Origin: Sulfuritalea sp.
GTDB taxonomy: Bacteria; Pseudomonadota; Gammaproteobacteria; Burkholderiales; Rhodocyclaceae
NCBI GenBank assembly: GCA_030247575.1
Contig: JAOTRV010000022.1
Coordinates: 1-64,000 of the forward strand
Direction: 5' to 3'
DNA length: 64,000 nucleotides
Under the pieces are notes generated by a model, which was not told the DNA's origin, did not search any database, and saw only the letters and a list, made by a program, of their open reading frames with translations. The first letter of the stretch is position 1. Each line of letters starts with the position of its first letter. The position numbers were made by a program, and so were the translations under genes. Positions 34,982 to 45,982 of this stretch are shown here, one piece after another.

Positions 34982-35884
34982 ATGAACCATCGCACCGCAC
35001 TGCTTGTCGCCCTCGTCATTACCGCCGCGCCCGCTCTCGCGCAAGAAACAGGCACGCTGAAGAAAGTGAAGGACAACGGCAGCATCACGCTCGGCATCCG
35101 CGAATCGTCCTACCCGCTGTCCTACCTCGACGACAAACAGCAGCCGGTGGGCTACCACATCGACGTCTGCAATCGCATCGTCGATGCGGTGAAGGCGCAG
35201 CTGAAGCTGCCGGCGCTCAAGGTGCAGCACCAGGCCGTGACTTCGCAGAACCGCATCCCGCTGGTGGCGAACGGCACGGTCGATCTCGAATGCGGCTCGA
35301 CCACCAACAACGAGGCGCGGCAGAAACAGGTCGCCTTCGCGCCGACCACCTTCGTCACCAACGTGCGCATGGCGGTGAAGAAGGCTTCCGGCATCACCGG
35401 CCTCGGCCAGCTCGGCGGCAAGCCGGTGGCCACCACCACCGGCACCACCAGCGTGCAGCTGATGCGCGCCCACGAAAAGGGCAAGGGCATCGACTTCAAG
35501 GAGGTCTATGGCAAGGACCACGCCGATGCCTTCCTGATGCTGGAAACCGACCGCGCCGTCGCCTTCGTCATGGACGACAACCTGCTTGCCGGCCTCATCG
35601 TCAGTTCGAAGGCGCCGGCCGATTACGCCATCGTCGGCGAAGTGCTCAACGTCGAACCGATCGCGATCATGCTGCGCAAGGATGATCCGGCCTTCAAGAA
35701 ACTGGTCGACGCGGCCGTCATCGGCCTGATGAAAAGCGGCGAGCTGGACAAGCTCTACGCGCGCTGGTTCATGGCGCCGATTCCGCCGAAGAACGTCAGC
35801 ATGAACTTCCCCATGAGCGACGCTTTGAAGGCCCTGATCAAGGCGCCGAGCGACGCCCCGGCCGAGAGCTTCAACAAGCGATAA
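34982..35884 (+). CDS. gltI: Glutamate/aspartate ABC transporter substrate-binding protein
   Basis: A 300-aa periplasmic binding protein with signal peptide (cleavage near APALAQE, residue 21). Family segments: GSITLGIRESSYPLSYLDDKQQPVGYHIDVCNRIVDAV split over residues 32-70, and VDLECGSTTNNEARQKQVAFAPTTFV near 100. It belongs to the GltI/AatJ group for acidic amino acids. AAGGAG lies 7 bases upstream. Its TAA stop is the first part of REP-like copy I, which fills the whole junction to gltJ. Confidence 0.93.
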   Translation: MNHRTALLVALVITAAPALAQETGTLKKVKDNGSITLGIRESSYPLSYLDDKQQPVGYHIDVCNRIVDAVKAQLKLPALKVQHQAVTSQNRIPLVANGTVDLECGSTTNNEARQKQVAFAPTTFVTNVRMAVKKASGITGLGQLGGKPVATTTGTTSVQLMRAHEKGKGIDFKEVYGKDHADAFLMLETDRAVAFVMDDNLLAGLIVSSKAPADYAIVGEVLNVEPIAIMLRKDDPAFKKLVDAAVIGLMKSGELDKLYARWFMAPIPPKNVSMNFPMSDALKALIKAPSDAPAESFNKR

Positions 35885-35907
35885 GAGTAGACGCTGGCGC
35901 TACGGTG
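35882..35907 (+). repeat. REP-like 26-bp element, copy I, forming the gltI-gltJ junction
   Basis: Plus-strand copy with head AAGAGTAGACGCTGG and tail GCTACGGTG. Its first bases are the gltI stop codon TAA and its last base is the first base of the gltJ GTG start, so the element is exactly the intercistronic region. No separate strong ribosome binding site for gltJ is visible. Confidence 0.8.
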
Positions 35908-36644
35908 TGAACTACCACTGGAACTGGGGCGTCTTCCTCGAACCGGTCAAGTCGGGCGACGAAACCTATCTCGACTGGCTGATCACCGGCCTCGGCTGGA
36001 CGCTGGCGGTGTCTCTGACCGCATGGCTGCTCGCGCTGGCCATCGGCATCCTCATCGGCGCGCTGCGCACGGCGCCATCGCGGCCGCTGGCGCTGCTGGC
36101 CAATGCCTGGGTCGAGCTGTTCCGCAACATCCCGCTGCTGGTGCAGATGTTCCTATGGTTCTTCGTCGTGCCGGAATTCCTGCCGCGCGACTGGTCGCTG
36201 TGGGTCAAGCAGGACATGCCGGCCAAGGAATTCGTCACCGCCGCGCTGTGCCTCGGCTTCTTCACCTCCGCGCGCGTCGCCGAGCAGGTGCGCGCCGGGC
36301 TCGCGAGCCTGCCGCGCGGCCAGCGCGATGCGTCATTGGCGCTGGGCTTCACGCTGCCGCAAACCTATCGCCACGTGATCCTGCCGCAGGCGCTGCGCAT
36401 CGTGATTCCGCCGCTGACTTCGGAATTCATGAACGTGTTCAAGAACTCCTCGGTGGCCTTCGCCATCGGCGTGCTGGAACTGACCTTCCAGGCGCGGCAG
36501 ATGCAGGAAGATTCGGAGCAGGGCATCGAGACCTACCTGGCGGTGACTCTGCTCTATTTCATCTGCGCCTTCGCCGCCAACCGCGGCATGGCGTGGATCG
36601 AGGCGCGCACGCGGGTGCCCGGCCTGATCGCCCGGACCGGCTGA
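35907..36644 (+). CDS. gltJ: Glutamate/aspartate ABC transporter permease GltJ
   Basis: A 245-aa permease of the polar amino acid family: about five helices and the EAA loop QVRAGLASLPRGQRDASLALGF near 135, then QALRIVIPPLTSEFMNVFKNSS. The only family-compatible start is GTG at 35907 giving MNYHWNWGVFLEPV, as in other GltJ proteins. The codon begins at the end of REP-like copy I. It ends 1 base before gltK. Confidence 0.93.
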   Translation: MNYHWNWGVFLEPVKSGDETYLDWLITGLGWTLAVSLTAWLLALAIGILIGALRTAPSRPLALLANAWVELFRNIPLLVQMFLWFFVVPEFLPRDWSLWVKQDMPAKEFVTAALCLGFFTSARVAEQVRAGLASLPRGQRDASLALGFTLPQTYRHVILPQALRIVIPPLTSEFMNVFKNSSVAFAIGVLELTFQARQMQEDSEQGIETYLAVTLLYFICAFAANRGMAWIEARTRVPGLIARTG

Positions 36645-36645
36645 G

Positions 36646-37308
36646 ATGGGCGAGTTCGATTTTTCCGTCTGGGGCCCGAGCCTGCCCTTCATCCGCGACG
36701 GCCTGCTGTTCACGCTGCGCCTGACGCTGGTGGCGATGAGCGGCGGCATCGTCATCGGCACCCTGCTGGCGCTGGCGCGGCTGTCGCCGATCGCGCCGCT
36801 GTCGCGCATTGCCGGCGCCTATGTCGACCTCATGCGCTCGATTCCGCTGGTGCTGGTGATCCTCTGGTTCTTCCTCGTCATTCCCTTCCTCACCGGCGCG
36901 CCGGTCGGCGCCGAGACCTCGGCGATCATCACCTTCACCGCCTTCGAGGCGGCCTTCTATTGCGAGATCATGCGTTCGGGCATCCAGAGCGTGCCGCGCG
37001 GCCAGGTCAATGCCGCCTTCGCGCTGGGCCTCGGCCAGGCGCAAACCATGATCCATGTGATACTGCCGCAGGCCGTGCGCAACATGCTGCCTGTGCTGCT
37101 GACGCAGACCATCGTGCTGTTCCAGGATACTTCGCTGGTGTATGCGATCGGCGCCAAGGACATGCTGAAGGCGGCCGACGTGGTGGGCAAGAACTACAAC
37201 CGGCCGGTGGAAATGATCGTGCTCTCGGCGCTGATCTATTTCGCCATTTGCTTCAGCCTGTCGCTGGCGGTGAAGCAGCTGCAGAAACGTGTCGCCATCA
37301 TTCGCTAG
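36646..37308 (+). CDS. gltK: Glutamate/aspartate ABC transporter permease GltK
   Basis: A 220-aa permease partner of GltJ: MGEFDFSVWGPSLPFI start, EAA loop SGIQSVPRGQVNAAFALGLGQ near 105, and DTSLVYAIGAKDMLKAADVVG near the end. The ATPase gene that should follow directly (gltL) is displaced by an 860-bp insertion carrying a MntA/HepT-type pair and repeats. Confidence 0.93.
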   Translation: MGEFDFSVWGPSLPFIRDGLLFTLRLTLVAMSGGIVIGTLLALARLSPIAPLSRIAGAYVDLMRSIPLVLVILWFFLVIPFLTGAPVGAETSAIITFTAFEAAFYCEIMRSGIQSVPRGQVNAAFALGLGQAQTMIHVILPQAVRNMLPVLLTQTIVLFQDTSLVYAIGAKDMLKAADVVGKNYNRPVEMIVLSALIYFAICFSLSLAVKQLQKRVAIIR

Positions 37309-37380
37309 GCACCGCACTGGCAATGGCTGTTCAAGCCAGTCATAATTGCTGCATTCGCCAACCTCATGGAGAGTCCCGCC

Positions 37381-37698
37381 ATGCCGACCCACGCGCCACG
37401 CTTCGATTCGCCGCCGGAATTCGTCGCCGGCTTGCGCCGCATTTGCCAGACCTACCGGGTCCGGGAACTGGCGCTGTTCGGTTCGGCCCTGACGGAACGC
37501 TTCAACGCCGCCAGTGATATCGACCTGCTGGTGGATTTCGCGCCGGAAACCCGGGTGGGATTCTTGTTGCTATCGCGAATGCAGCGCGAGCTGGCCGATC
37601 TGTTTCACCGCCCGGTGGACCTGGTGCCGAAGGACGGACTGAAGCCCCTGATTCGCGATAGCGTGCTGTCGCAGGCCCGCGTGCTGTATGCGAACTGA
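37381..37698 (+). CDS. mntA: MntA-type nucleotidyltransferase antitoxin
   Basis: A 105-aa minimal nucleotidyltransferase: LALFGSALTERFNAASDIDLLVDFAPE near 31-57 has the GS-x10-DxD active site. MntA proteins AMPylate the paired HEPN toxin. The start MPTHAPRF at 37381 is favoured; an ATG at 37366 (MESPAMPTH) is possible. The end overlaps the hepT start by 11 bases. It sits between gltK and gltL in the same direction, with a CATAAT -10-like box at 37341-37346. Confidence 0.9.
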   Translation: MPTHAPRFDSPPEFVAGLRRICQTYRVRELALFGSALTERFNAASDIDLLVDFAPETRVGFLLLSRMQRELADLFHRPVDLVPKDGLKPLIRDSVLSQARVLYAN

Positions 37699-38044
37699 TG
37701 CGCTTTACCTGGTCGACATTGTCGACGCCGCAATGGACATTCGGCGCTTCATCGGCGCCACGACCGAAAGCGAATTCATCGGTCAAGACATGATGAAGAG
37801 CGCGGTGCTGCAAAAACTGATCGTCATCGGCGAGGCCGCTTCGCGAATCAGCGCTGAACTTGCCGCGCAACATCCGGAGATTCCCTGGAGCGACATGGCC
37901 GGGTTTCGCAACATCGCCGTTCACGCCTACTTTTCGGTCGATTGGCGCATAGTCTGGACGACGGCGACCCAGGATGTTCCGGCGCTCGCCTTGCAGATTT
38001 CGGCACTTCAACACTCGCTGAACACGAACCCCGGCGGCGACTAG
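37688..38044 (+). CDS. hepT: HepT-type HEPN toxin (RNase family)
   Basis: A 118-aa HEPN protein. The catalytic motif is in MAGFRNIAVHAYFSVDW near residue 76 (R-N-x3-H-x-Y), matching HepT toxins including the tyrosine that MntA modifies. The helices KSAVLQKLIVIGEAASRI and the C-terminus are as expected. It forms a type VII toxin-antitoxin module with mntA. Insertion into the gltIJKL operon without other cargo points to acquisition as a unit. Confidence 0.9.
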   Translation: MRTDALYLVDIVDAAMDIRRFIGATTESEFIGQDMMKSAVLQKLIVIGEAASRISAELAAQHPEIPWSDMAGFRNIAVHAYFSVDWRIVWTTATQDVPALALQISALQHSLNTNPGGD

Positions 38045-38066
38045 TAGCAATCGGACGACTATCCCT

Positions 38067-38092
38067 CGAAAGTCGGCGCTGATAGAACAACT
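38067..38092 (+). repeat. REP-like 26-bp element, copy D (degenerate)
   Basis: The first half CGAAAGTCGGCGCTG matches copies A and B exactly, but the second half departs from the consensus and merges with the 60-bp repeat that begins at 38081. It lies 23 bases after hepT. Confidence 0.6.
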
Positions 38093-38140
38093 GCGCTACA
38101 AGGCGGTCGAGCAAAAGACGCTCTCCTCGCCGTAGCGGAT
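38081..38140 (+). repeat. 60-bp structured repeat, copy 2
   Basis: About 90% identical to 12386-12445. CGCTAC and GGCG near the 5' side pair with CGCC-GTAGCG near the 3' side, with an inner GAGC/GCTC stem. This copy is non-coding, between hepT and gltL. It shows that the tetR N-terminus at 12386 derives from a mobile or dispersed sequence. Confidence 0.8.
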
Positions 38141-38169
38141 GGCGATACGGCAATAACGCAGGAGCCTTC

Positions 38170-38898
38170 ATGATCGAAATCCGCAACGTCTCGAAATGGT
38201 ACGGCCAGACCCAGGTCCTCAAGGACTGCGGCACCCATGTCGCCAAGGGCGAAGTGGTGGTGGTCTGCGGCCCCTCGGGCTCGGGCAAATCGACGCTGAT
38301 CAAATGCGTGAACGGCCTCGAACCTTTCGCGCAGGGCACGATCACGGTCGATGGCATTTCGGTGGGCGACCCGAAGACCGACCTGCCGAAGCTGCGCGCC
38401 CGCGTCGGCATGGTGTTCCAGCATTTCGAGCTGTTCCCGCACATGAGCGTGGAACAGAACCTGGCGCTGGCGCAGGTCAAGGTGCTCGGCCGCAGCGTCG
38501 AGGAAGCCGCCGCGCGCGGCATTGCGTTGCTCGACCGCGTCGGCCTGCGCGAGCATGCGAGCAAGTTTCCCGGCCAGTTGTCCGGCGGCCAGCAGCAGCG
38601 CGTGGCGATCGCCCGCGCCCTGGCGATGGACCCGATCTGCCTGCTGTTCGACGAGCCGACCTCGGCACTGGATCCGGAAATGATCGGCGAGGTGCTCGAC
38701 GTCATGGTCGAGCTGGCGCGGACAGGCATGACCATGATGTGCGTCACTCACGAGATGGGCTTCGCGCGCAAGGTGGCGAAGCGCGTGGTGTTCATGGATC
38801 GCGGCGAGATCGTCGAGGACGCGCCCACCAACGCCTTCTTCGACGCCCCGGCGAGCGAGCGGGCGAAGACCTTTCTCGCCCGCATCCTGCACCATTGA
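38170..38898 (+). CDS. gltL: Glutamate/aspartate ABC transporter ATP-binding protein GltL
   Basis: A 242-aa ATPase of the polar amino acid uptake family: Walker A GPSGSGKSTL near 35, signature LSGGQQQRVAIARALAMDP near 138, Walker B LLFDEPTSALDPEM, and H-loop VTHEMGFARKVAKRV. It belongs to gltIJK upstream but is separated from gltK by 861 bases with mntA-hepT and two repeats, so its transcription may now depend on a promoter within the insertion or readthrough. Confidence 0.94.
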   Translation: MIEIRNVSKWYGQTQVLKDCGTHVAKGEVVVVCGPSGSGKSTLIKCVNGLEPFAQGTITVDGISVGDPKTDLPKLRARVGMVFQHFELFPHMSVEQNLALAQVKVLGRSVEEAAARGIALLDRVGLREHASKFPGQLSGGQQQRVAIARALAMDPICLLFDEPTSALDPEMIGEVLDVMVELARTGMTMMCVTHEMGFARKVAKRVVFMDRGEIVEDAPTNAFFDAPASERAKTFLARILHH

Positions 38899-38977
38899 TC
38901 GCAGGATTGAAGACTGTAATTGGCGGCGCGCGCGGCGCCGGTAAGATTCCCGGTTCGGCCCCGCAAGGAAAGGAATC

Positions 38978-39486
38978 ATGCAGATCGAAACCAGACTGGC
39001 AGGCAGCTTCGCGGCCATCGCGACAATGGCGGCGTGCCTGCTCGCCTGCCCGCCGGCACTGGCGCAAGCCGCCGCGACGAGCGCGCTCACCGAAACCCGC
39101 GACCTCGCCGCCGATGGCCGCCTCGCGGCCGCGAGAGGCGTGCCGCTGGTGCTGCTCTACAGCCGCGACGACTGCAGCTGGTGCGAGAAGCTCAAGCGCG
39201 AACATCTCGGGCCCTTGTCGCGCGACCCCGCCGCGCCGGCCTTGGTGCGCGAGCTGCACATGGATCGCGCCACGCCGCTCACCGACTTCGCCGGACGCCG
39301 TACCACCAGCGCCGACTTCTCGCAGCGGATGCAGGCGCGCTTCGCGCCCACCGTGATGTTCCACGGCCCCGACGGCGCGGCGCTGGCCGAACCCATCGTC
39401 GGCTTTCGCCTGGCCGACTTCTACGCCGCCTACCTCGACCGCGCGCTCGAGGAAAGCCGGGCCCGGCTGCAGCGACGGAAGCAGCC

Positions 39487-39490
<4 letters not shown>
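38978..39490 (+). CDS. Exported thioredoxin-like protein
   Basis: A 170-aa thioredoxin-fold protein with a signal peptide (about 1-30, cleavage near ALAQA) and the redox motif [16 protein letters not shown] near residue 64 (CSWC), resembling SoxW and other periplasmic thioredoxins. A proline in [13 protein letters not shown] near 125 matches the cis-Pro position. It overlaps ppc by ATGA, an unusual partner. It probably reduces periplasmic disulfides; the specific client is unknown. Confidence 0.82.
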
Positions 39491-42342
<2,852 letters not shown>

Positions 42343-42364
42343 ACGAAGGGCGGCTGGCGCCGGA

Positions 42365-43552
42365 CTACTGCTGCTTGCCGGCGTAGCGCGTGACGCCGAC
42401 CAGAATGCGCACCAGGCTGTAGGCGGCCGCGGCGGCGAGACGCGCCAGCCAGGAACGGCGGCGGATGTCTTCGCCGCGGATTTCCCGCGCGGCGCCGGTG
42501 ATGGCGAGCTCGAGGCTGGCGCGCAACTCGCCGGCAAAGGCGGCATCGCGCACCACCACGTTGGCTTCGCGCGACAGCAGAAAGCTGAAGGGGTCGAGGT
42601 TCGAGGAGCCGACCGTCGCCCAGTGGCCGTCGATCACCGCCACCTTGGCATGCAAAAAACCCGTTTCGTATTCGAACACGCGCACGCCGGCCGACAGCAT
42701 GCGCTCATAGAGCGACTGCGTCGCAAAATGCTGCAGCACATATTCGACGCGGCCCTGCAGCAGCAGCTTGACGCTGACGCCGCGCTTCGCCGCCGCCAGC
42801 AGCGCCTTGCGAAAGTTCAGGCCGGGGAGGAAATAGGCATTGGCGATGACGATTTCATGGCGGGCGCGATGGATGGCGCGCAGATAGGCGTTCTCGATGT
42901 CGCGCCGGTGGCGCAGGTTGTCGCGGACCAGCAGCGCGGCCAGGGTCGCGCCGCAATCGCGCGGCGCTGCCGGCAGCGGAGCCGGCGGCCGCGGGCGGCG
43001 GCCGAGCCGGGCCCAGCGCACCAGGCGCCAGACATGGCGGCACGAGGCATGGACGCGTGCCGCCAGCGGGCCCTCGACGCTCACGGCGTAATCGAAGCGC
43101 GGCGAGGCCTCCCTGCCGTTGTCGAAATCGTCCAGCACGTTGATGCCGCCGACGAAGGCCGTGCGGCCATCGACCACCACGAGCTTGCGATGCAGCCGGC
43201 GCAGGCGATGGCGGCGGAAGCGGAAGTTTCCGACCTCGGGCCGGTAGGTCATCACCTCCGCGCCCTGTGCCGTCAGCGATGCCCCCAGCCCCGCGCCGAA
43301 TTCGCGCGCGCCGAAGCCGTCGACCAGCACGCGCACGGCGACGCCGCGTTGCGCCGCGCGGCCCAGCGCCGCGGCGACGCGGCGCCCGGTGCTGTCGTCG
43401 GCAAAAATGTAGGTTTCGAGGTGCACCTCGTGCCGCGCGGCATCGATCGCGGCGATCAGGGCAGGAAAGTACTCCGCGCCGGATTCGAGCAGCGCCAGGC
43501 GGTTGCCGCCGAGGAAATGATGCTCGCCGGAGTCGTGGAGGACGGAGCTCAC
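42365..43552 (-). CDS. clsB: Cardiolipin synthase B / phospholipase D family
   Basis: A 395-aa protein with two HKD motifs: RRLHRKLVVVDGRTAFVGGIN near 115 and TGFLHAKVAVIDGHWATVGSSNLDPFS near 295. It joins phosphatidylglycerol and other head groups to cardiolipin at the inner membrane. The start is a GTG at 43552 (MSSVLHDSGEHHFLGGN), overlapping the ybhP stop as GTGA. The longer frame upstream is antisense-like GC-rich coding without family similarity. With ybhP it reproduces the E. coli ybhP-clsB pair. Confidence 0.9.
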   Translation of the reverse strand: MSSVLHDSGEHHFLGGNRLALLESGAEYFPALIAAIDAARHEVHLETYIFADDSTGRRVAAALGRAAQRGVAVRVLVDGFGAREFGAGLGASLTAQGAEVMTYRPEVGNFRFRRHRLRRLHRKLVVVDGRTAFVGGINVLDDFDNGREASPRFDYAVSVEGPLAARVHASCRHVWRLVRWARLGRRPRPPAPLPAAPRDCGATLAALLVRDNLRHRRDIENAYLRAIHRARHEIVIANAYFLPGLNFRKALLAAAKRGVSVKLLLQGRVEYVLQHFATQSLYERMLSAGVRVFEYETGFLHAKVAVIDGHWATVGSSNLDPFSFLLSREANVVVRDAAFAGELRASLELAITGAAREIRGEDIRRRSWLARLAAAAAYSLVRILVGVTRYAGKQQ

Positions 43553-44310
43553 CGCGCGGCGGCCTTGAGCCGGAGTTCGGCAGTCAGCGCGGCGTGGTCC
43601 GAAATGGACGACCACGGCCGCCCGGCATGCACCTGCGCTGCAACGACCTGCAGGCCGCGCTGGTAGATGCGATCGAGCCGGAACAGCGGCAGTCCGGCGG
43701 GGTAGCTGCGCGACGGGCGCCCGCCGCCGGAAAAGACCTCGGCCAGGCCGAGGCGCTCGGCCAGCAGATCGTCGGCATGATTGCGCCAGTCGTTGAAATC
43801 GCCCGCGATCAACAGCGGCGCGCCGGCCGGCACCAGTTCTTCGATGCGGGCCGCCAGCGCGTCCATCTGCCAGCGCCGCGAGCGCGCGAACAGCGACAGA
43901 TGCACGCAAACGCAATGCAGCGGCTGCGCAAGTTGCGGCATGTCGACGGTACAGTGCAGCAGTCCTCGCCTTTCGAAGCGCAGATGCGTCACGTCCTGGT
44001 TGTGCTCGTGCAGGATCGGGAAGCGCGACAGGATCGCGTTGCCGTGATGGCCGTGGTCGTAAATCATGTTGCTGCCGTAGGAGTGGTTCTCCCAGAAATC
44101 CTCGGCGAGGAATTCGTGCTGCGGCTGCGCCGGCCAGTCGGCATGCCGCTCGGCGTGGCGCAGGTGCAAGCCCTGCACTTCCTGCAGGAAGACGATGTCG
44201 GCCGACAGTTGGCGCAGGCGGTCGCGCAGCTCATGCACCATCATGCGGCGATTGAACTGCGAGAAGCCCTTGTGGATGTTCCAGGTGGCGACGGAGAGTG
44301 CGAGTGTCAT
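43549..44310 (-). CDS. ybhP: YbhP-like endonuclease/exonuclease/phosphatase protein
   Basis: A 253-aa EEP-superfamily protein: VATWNIHKGFSQFNRRMM near residue 6, DIVFLQEVQG near 38, LIAGDFNDWRNH near 165, SISDHAALTAELRL at the end supply the metal-binding and catalytic residues. The start MTLALSVATWNIH at 44310 is where family similarity begins. It is upstream of, and coupled to, clsB, so a phospholipid-related phosphodiesterase role is likely. Confidence 0.9.
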   Translation of the reverse strand: MTLALSVATWNIHKGFSQFNRRMMVHELRDRLRQLSADIVFLQEVQGLHLRHAERHADWPAQPQHEFLAEDFWENHSYGSNMIYDHGHHGNAILSRFPILHEHNQDVTHLRFERRGLLHCTVDMPQLAQPLHCVCVHLSLFARSRRWQMDALAARIEELVPAGAPLLIAGDFNDWRNHADDLLAERLGLAEVFSGGGRPSRSYPAGLPLFRLDRIYQRGLQVVAAQVHAGRPWSSISDHAALTAELRLKAAAR

Positions 44311-44356
44311 GTTGCGGCTGACGCAAAACCCAAGTCTACAGTGTGCCACCTGACTT

Positions 44357-45067
44357 TCAAACCCGGATGTGGAAGGGACTGAAATCGGTAGTGCGGTCGT
44401 ACCAGTCTTCATGCTCCGCGCGCTTGAGGAAGGCCACAACGCGGTAGGTGACGGGCGTCATCACGATCTCCCAGCCGGTCTTGAGCAGGTACTGGGCGAG
44501 GGCGATTTTCGCCACCTGCGCGTCGGGCCAGATGCCGTAGAAGGCGATGACGTAGAACAGGCCGGAATCCACCGCCTCGCCGACCAGGGTCGAACCGATG
44601 GTGCGCATCCACAGCCGGCGGCCCTGCATCCACACCTTCATCTTCGCCATGACGTAGCTGTTGGCGAAGCTGCCGCACCAGAAGGCGATCATCGAGCCGG
44701 CGACGATGCGCCAGGTGTTGCCGAAGACGCCCTCCATGTGCGCCTGGTAGGCGCGGTTGAAATCGTCCGGCACCGGCGGCAGGGCCAGCGCCACGGCCGC
44801 CATGAAGGCGGCGAAGGCCAGCGCGGCGAAGCCGGCCCAGACCACGCGGCGGTCGCGGCCGTAGCCATAGACCTCGGTCAGGATGTCGCCGAAAATGTAG
44901 GAAATCGGAAAGAACAGCACCCCGGCCGAGAAGCTCACCTCGCCGAGCAGCGGCAGCGTGACCTGCGCCGCCTTGGCCGCGCCGATCAGGTTGGAACACA
45001 GCAGCACGCAGACGAAGGCCGCCATCACCAGGTCGTAGTAGCGGTAGCTGCGCTGCGGCGTGTTCAT
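44357..45067 (-). CDS. yhhQ: Queuosine precursor transporter (YhhQ/VUT family)
   Basis: A 236-aa inner-membrane protein with about six helices. The family motifs FPISYIFGDILTEVYGYGRDRRVVW near 55, SMIAFWCGSFANSYVMAKMK near 125, and TIGSTLVGEAVDSGLFYVIAFYG near 160 are typical of QPTR/YhhQ, which imports preQ0/preQ1. The start MNTPQRSYRYYDL at 45067 is used. I see no preQ1 riboswitch in the 90-bp upstream gap, which instead holds REP-like copy L. Confidence 0.92.
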   Translation of the reverse strand: MNTPQRSYRYYDLVMAAFVCVLLCSNLIGAAKAAQVTLPLLGEVSFSAGVLFFPISYIFGDILTEVYGYGRDRRVVWAGFAALAFAAFMAAVALALPPVPDDFNRAYQAHMEGVFGNTWRIVAGSMIAFWCGSFANSYVMAKMKVWMQGRRLWMRTIGSTLVGEAVDSGLFYVIAFYGIWPDAQVAKIALAQYLLKTGWEIVMTPVTYRVVAFLKRAEHEDWYDRTTDFSPFHIRV

Positions 45068-45103
45068 CGGCGAGCCCTTTCCGGATGGCACGAACGGAGT
45101 GTA

Positions 45104-45129
45104 CGCCGTCCCGCCGGCGTCGACTCTTC
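45104..45129 (-). repeat. REP-like 26-bp element, copy L
   Basis: Minus-strand copy with head GAAGAGTCGACGCCGG and tail GGGACGGCG, in the gap between yhhQ and the downstream end of the membrane-protein gene at 45161. Confidence 0.75.
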
Positions 45130-45160
45130 GACCGGATTTCCACGCGGGCCGGGAATCGGG

Positions 45161-45877
45161 CTACGGCAGTCGAAGCGGAGCGTCCGGTGGATTGACGGGT
45201 CGAGCCTTGGTCCATGCTCGAATTATCGCAACGATGTAGCCGATGCCAAGAAATGGCGCTGCGGCAAATGACAGCATCGAAAGCAGGAACACCACCCCGT
45301 ACGCACCGTCATTCGGACTTCGATCTTCTTCCCGAATTCCGCTCATCAAGCTGAAAACGACATGTTCGAGATTCAGCGCGAACAATGTGATGATGATTAT
45401 GACCAGCGGAAGCAGTGTCGCGACCACCACCGTACCCGCCGACAGTCCCGCTGCGCGCCTGAGAAACACGAAGAAAAGGGCGACCCTCCACGTTGCAACC
45501 ACAATCAGGAACCACGCATTGGCTGTTCTCGCCGCATTGGCTGCCATGAACTGCTCTACGGGAATGGCATAGAAAAGCGCCGGCGGTGATGTAAGTGTTA
45601 TGAACAGCAGGATGTTTCGGTAAGACCAGTTCTTCGGTCGAAGCGGCGCCAACAGCCCCCAGACAATCAGTGCCAACACAAACACGTATGCAATGGACCC
45701 CAGCCCCAGGTACTGCCAAAGATGGGCCTTGGGGTTGTCCCAGTAACGACCGATGCCAGCCAACCATGTAAAGAGAAGTCCAAAGGCAAGGAACGCGCGC
45801 CAGTGAACATGAATCGCCGCACTTACCGGTCGAAACGTCAGCAGCCGAATCTCTTCAACGAGCAGCATCTTGATCAT
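45161..45877 (-). CDS. Putative multi-pass membrane protein, unknown
   Basis: A 238-aa protein not recognised. It has about six hydrophobic segments (for example FLAFGLLFTWLAGIG, LALIVWGLLAPL, AGTVVVATLLPLVIIIITLFAL). Its N-terminus LLTFRPVSAAIHVHWRAF resembles Yip1-like membrane proteins, but this is weak. Codon use is more AT-rich than that of neighbours. It is preceded by an attC-like hairpin and belongs to the accessory patch 45161-47056. Starts at 45877 or at the next Met (45868) are equally possible. Confidence 0.65.
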   Translation of the reverse strand: MIKMLLVEEIRLLTFRPVSAAIHVHWRAFLAFGLLFTWLAGIGRYWDNPKAHLWQYLGLGSIAYVFVLALIVWGLLAPLRPKNWSYRNILLFITLTSPPALFYAIPVEQFMAANAARTANAWFLIVVATWRVALFFVFLRRAAGLSAGTVVVATLLPLVIIIITLFALNLEHVVFSLMSGIREEDRSPNDGAYGVVFLLSMLSFAAAPFLGIGYIVAIIRAWTKARPVNPPDAPLRLP

Positions 45878-45898
45878 GGAAAGGCCGACCGTTCAAGG

Positions 45899-45974
45899 TG
45901 ACCGGCGCTACGCGGCCCTATTGCGCAGCGTCCGGCGACCGACGTGAGCGAGTCCATGTACGCAGGGTTAGCCG
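45899..45974 (-). repeat. attC-like hairpin and conserved flank, 3' of the lipoprotein gene
   Basis: Plus-strand ACCGGCGCTACGC, a 9-base loop, and GCGCAGCGTCCG form a stem at 45901-45934. The same hairpin in the same orientation recurs at 46449-46482. Motif GAGTCCATGTACGCAGGG at 45950-45967 is shared with 31486-31503. The position 3' of a single-gene unit is like that of an integron attC site, but the core boxes are not convincing. Confidence 0.45.
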
Positions 45975-45982
45975 CCTTCACG

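Noticed and set aside
33068..35521. Very long open frame antisense to the Atm1-like exporter and gltI
   Set aside because: High GC and third-position bias open the opposite strand; the composition is His/Arg/Ala-rich with no motif, while the sense strand carries clear ABC and binding-protein signatures.
45068..45160. Possible preQ1 riboswitch before yhhQ
   Set aside because: No preQ1 aptamer pattern; the gap is mostly REP-like copy L.
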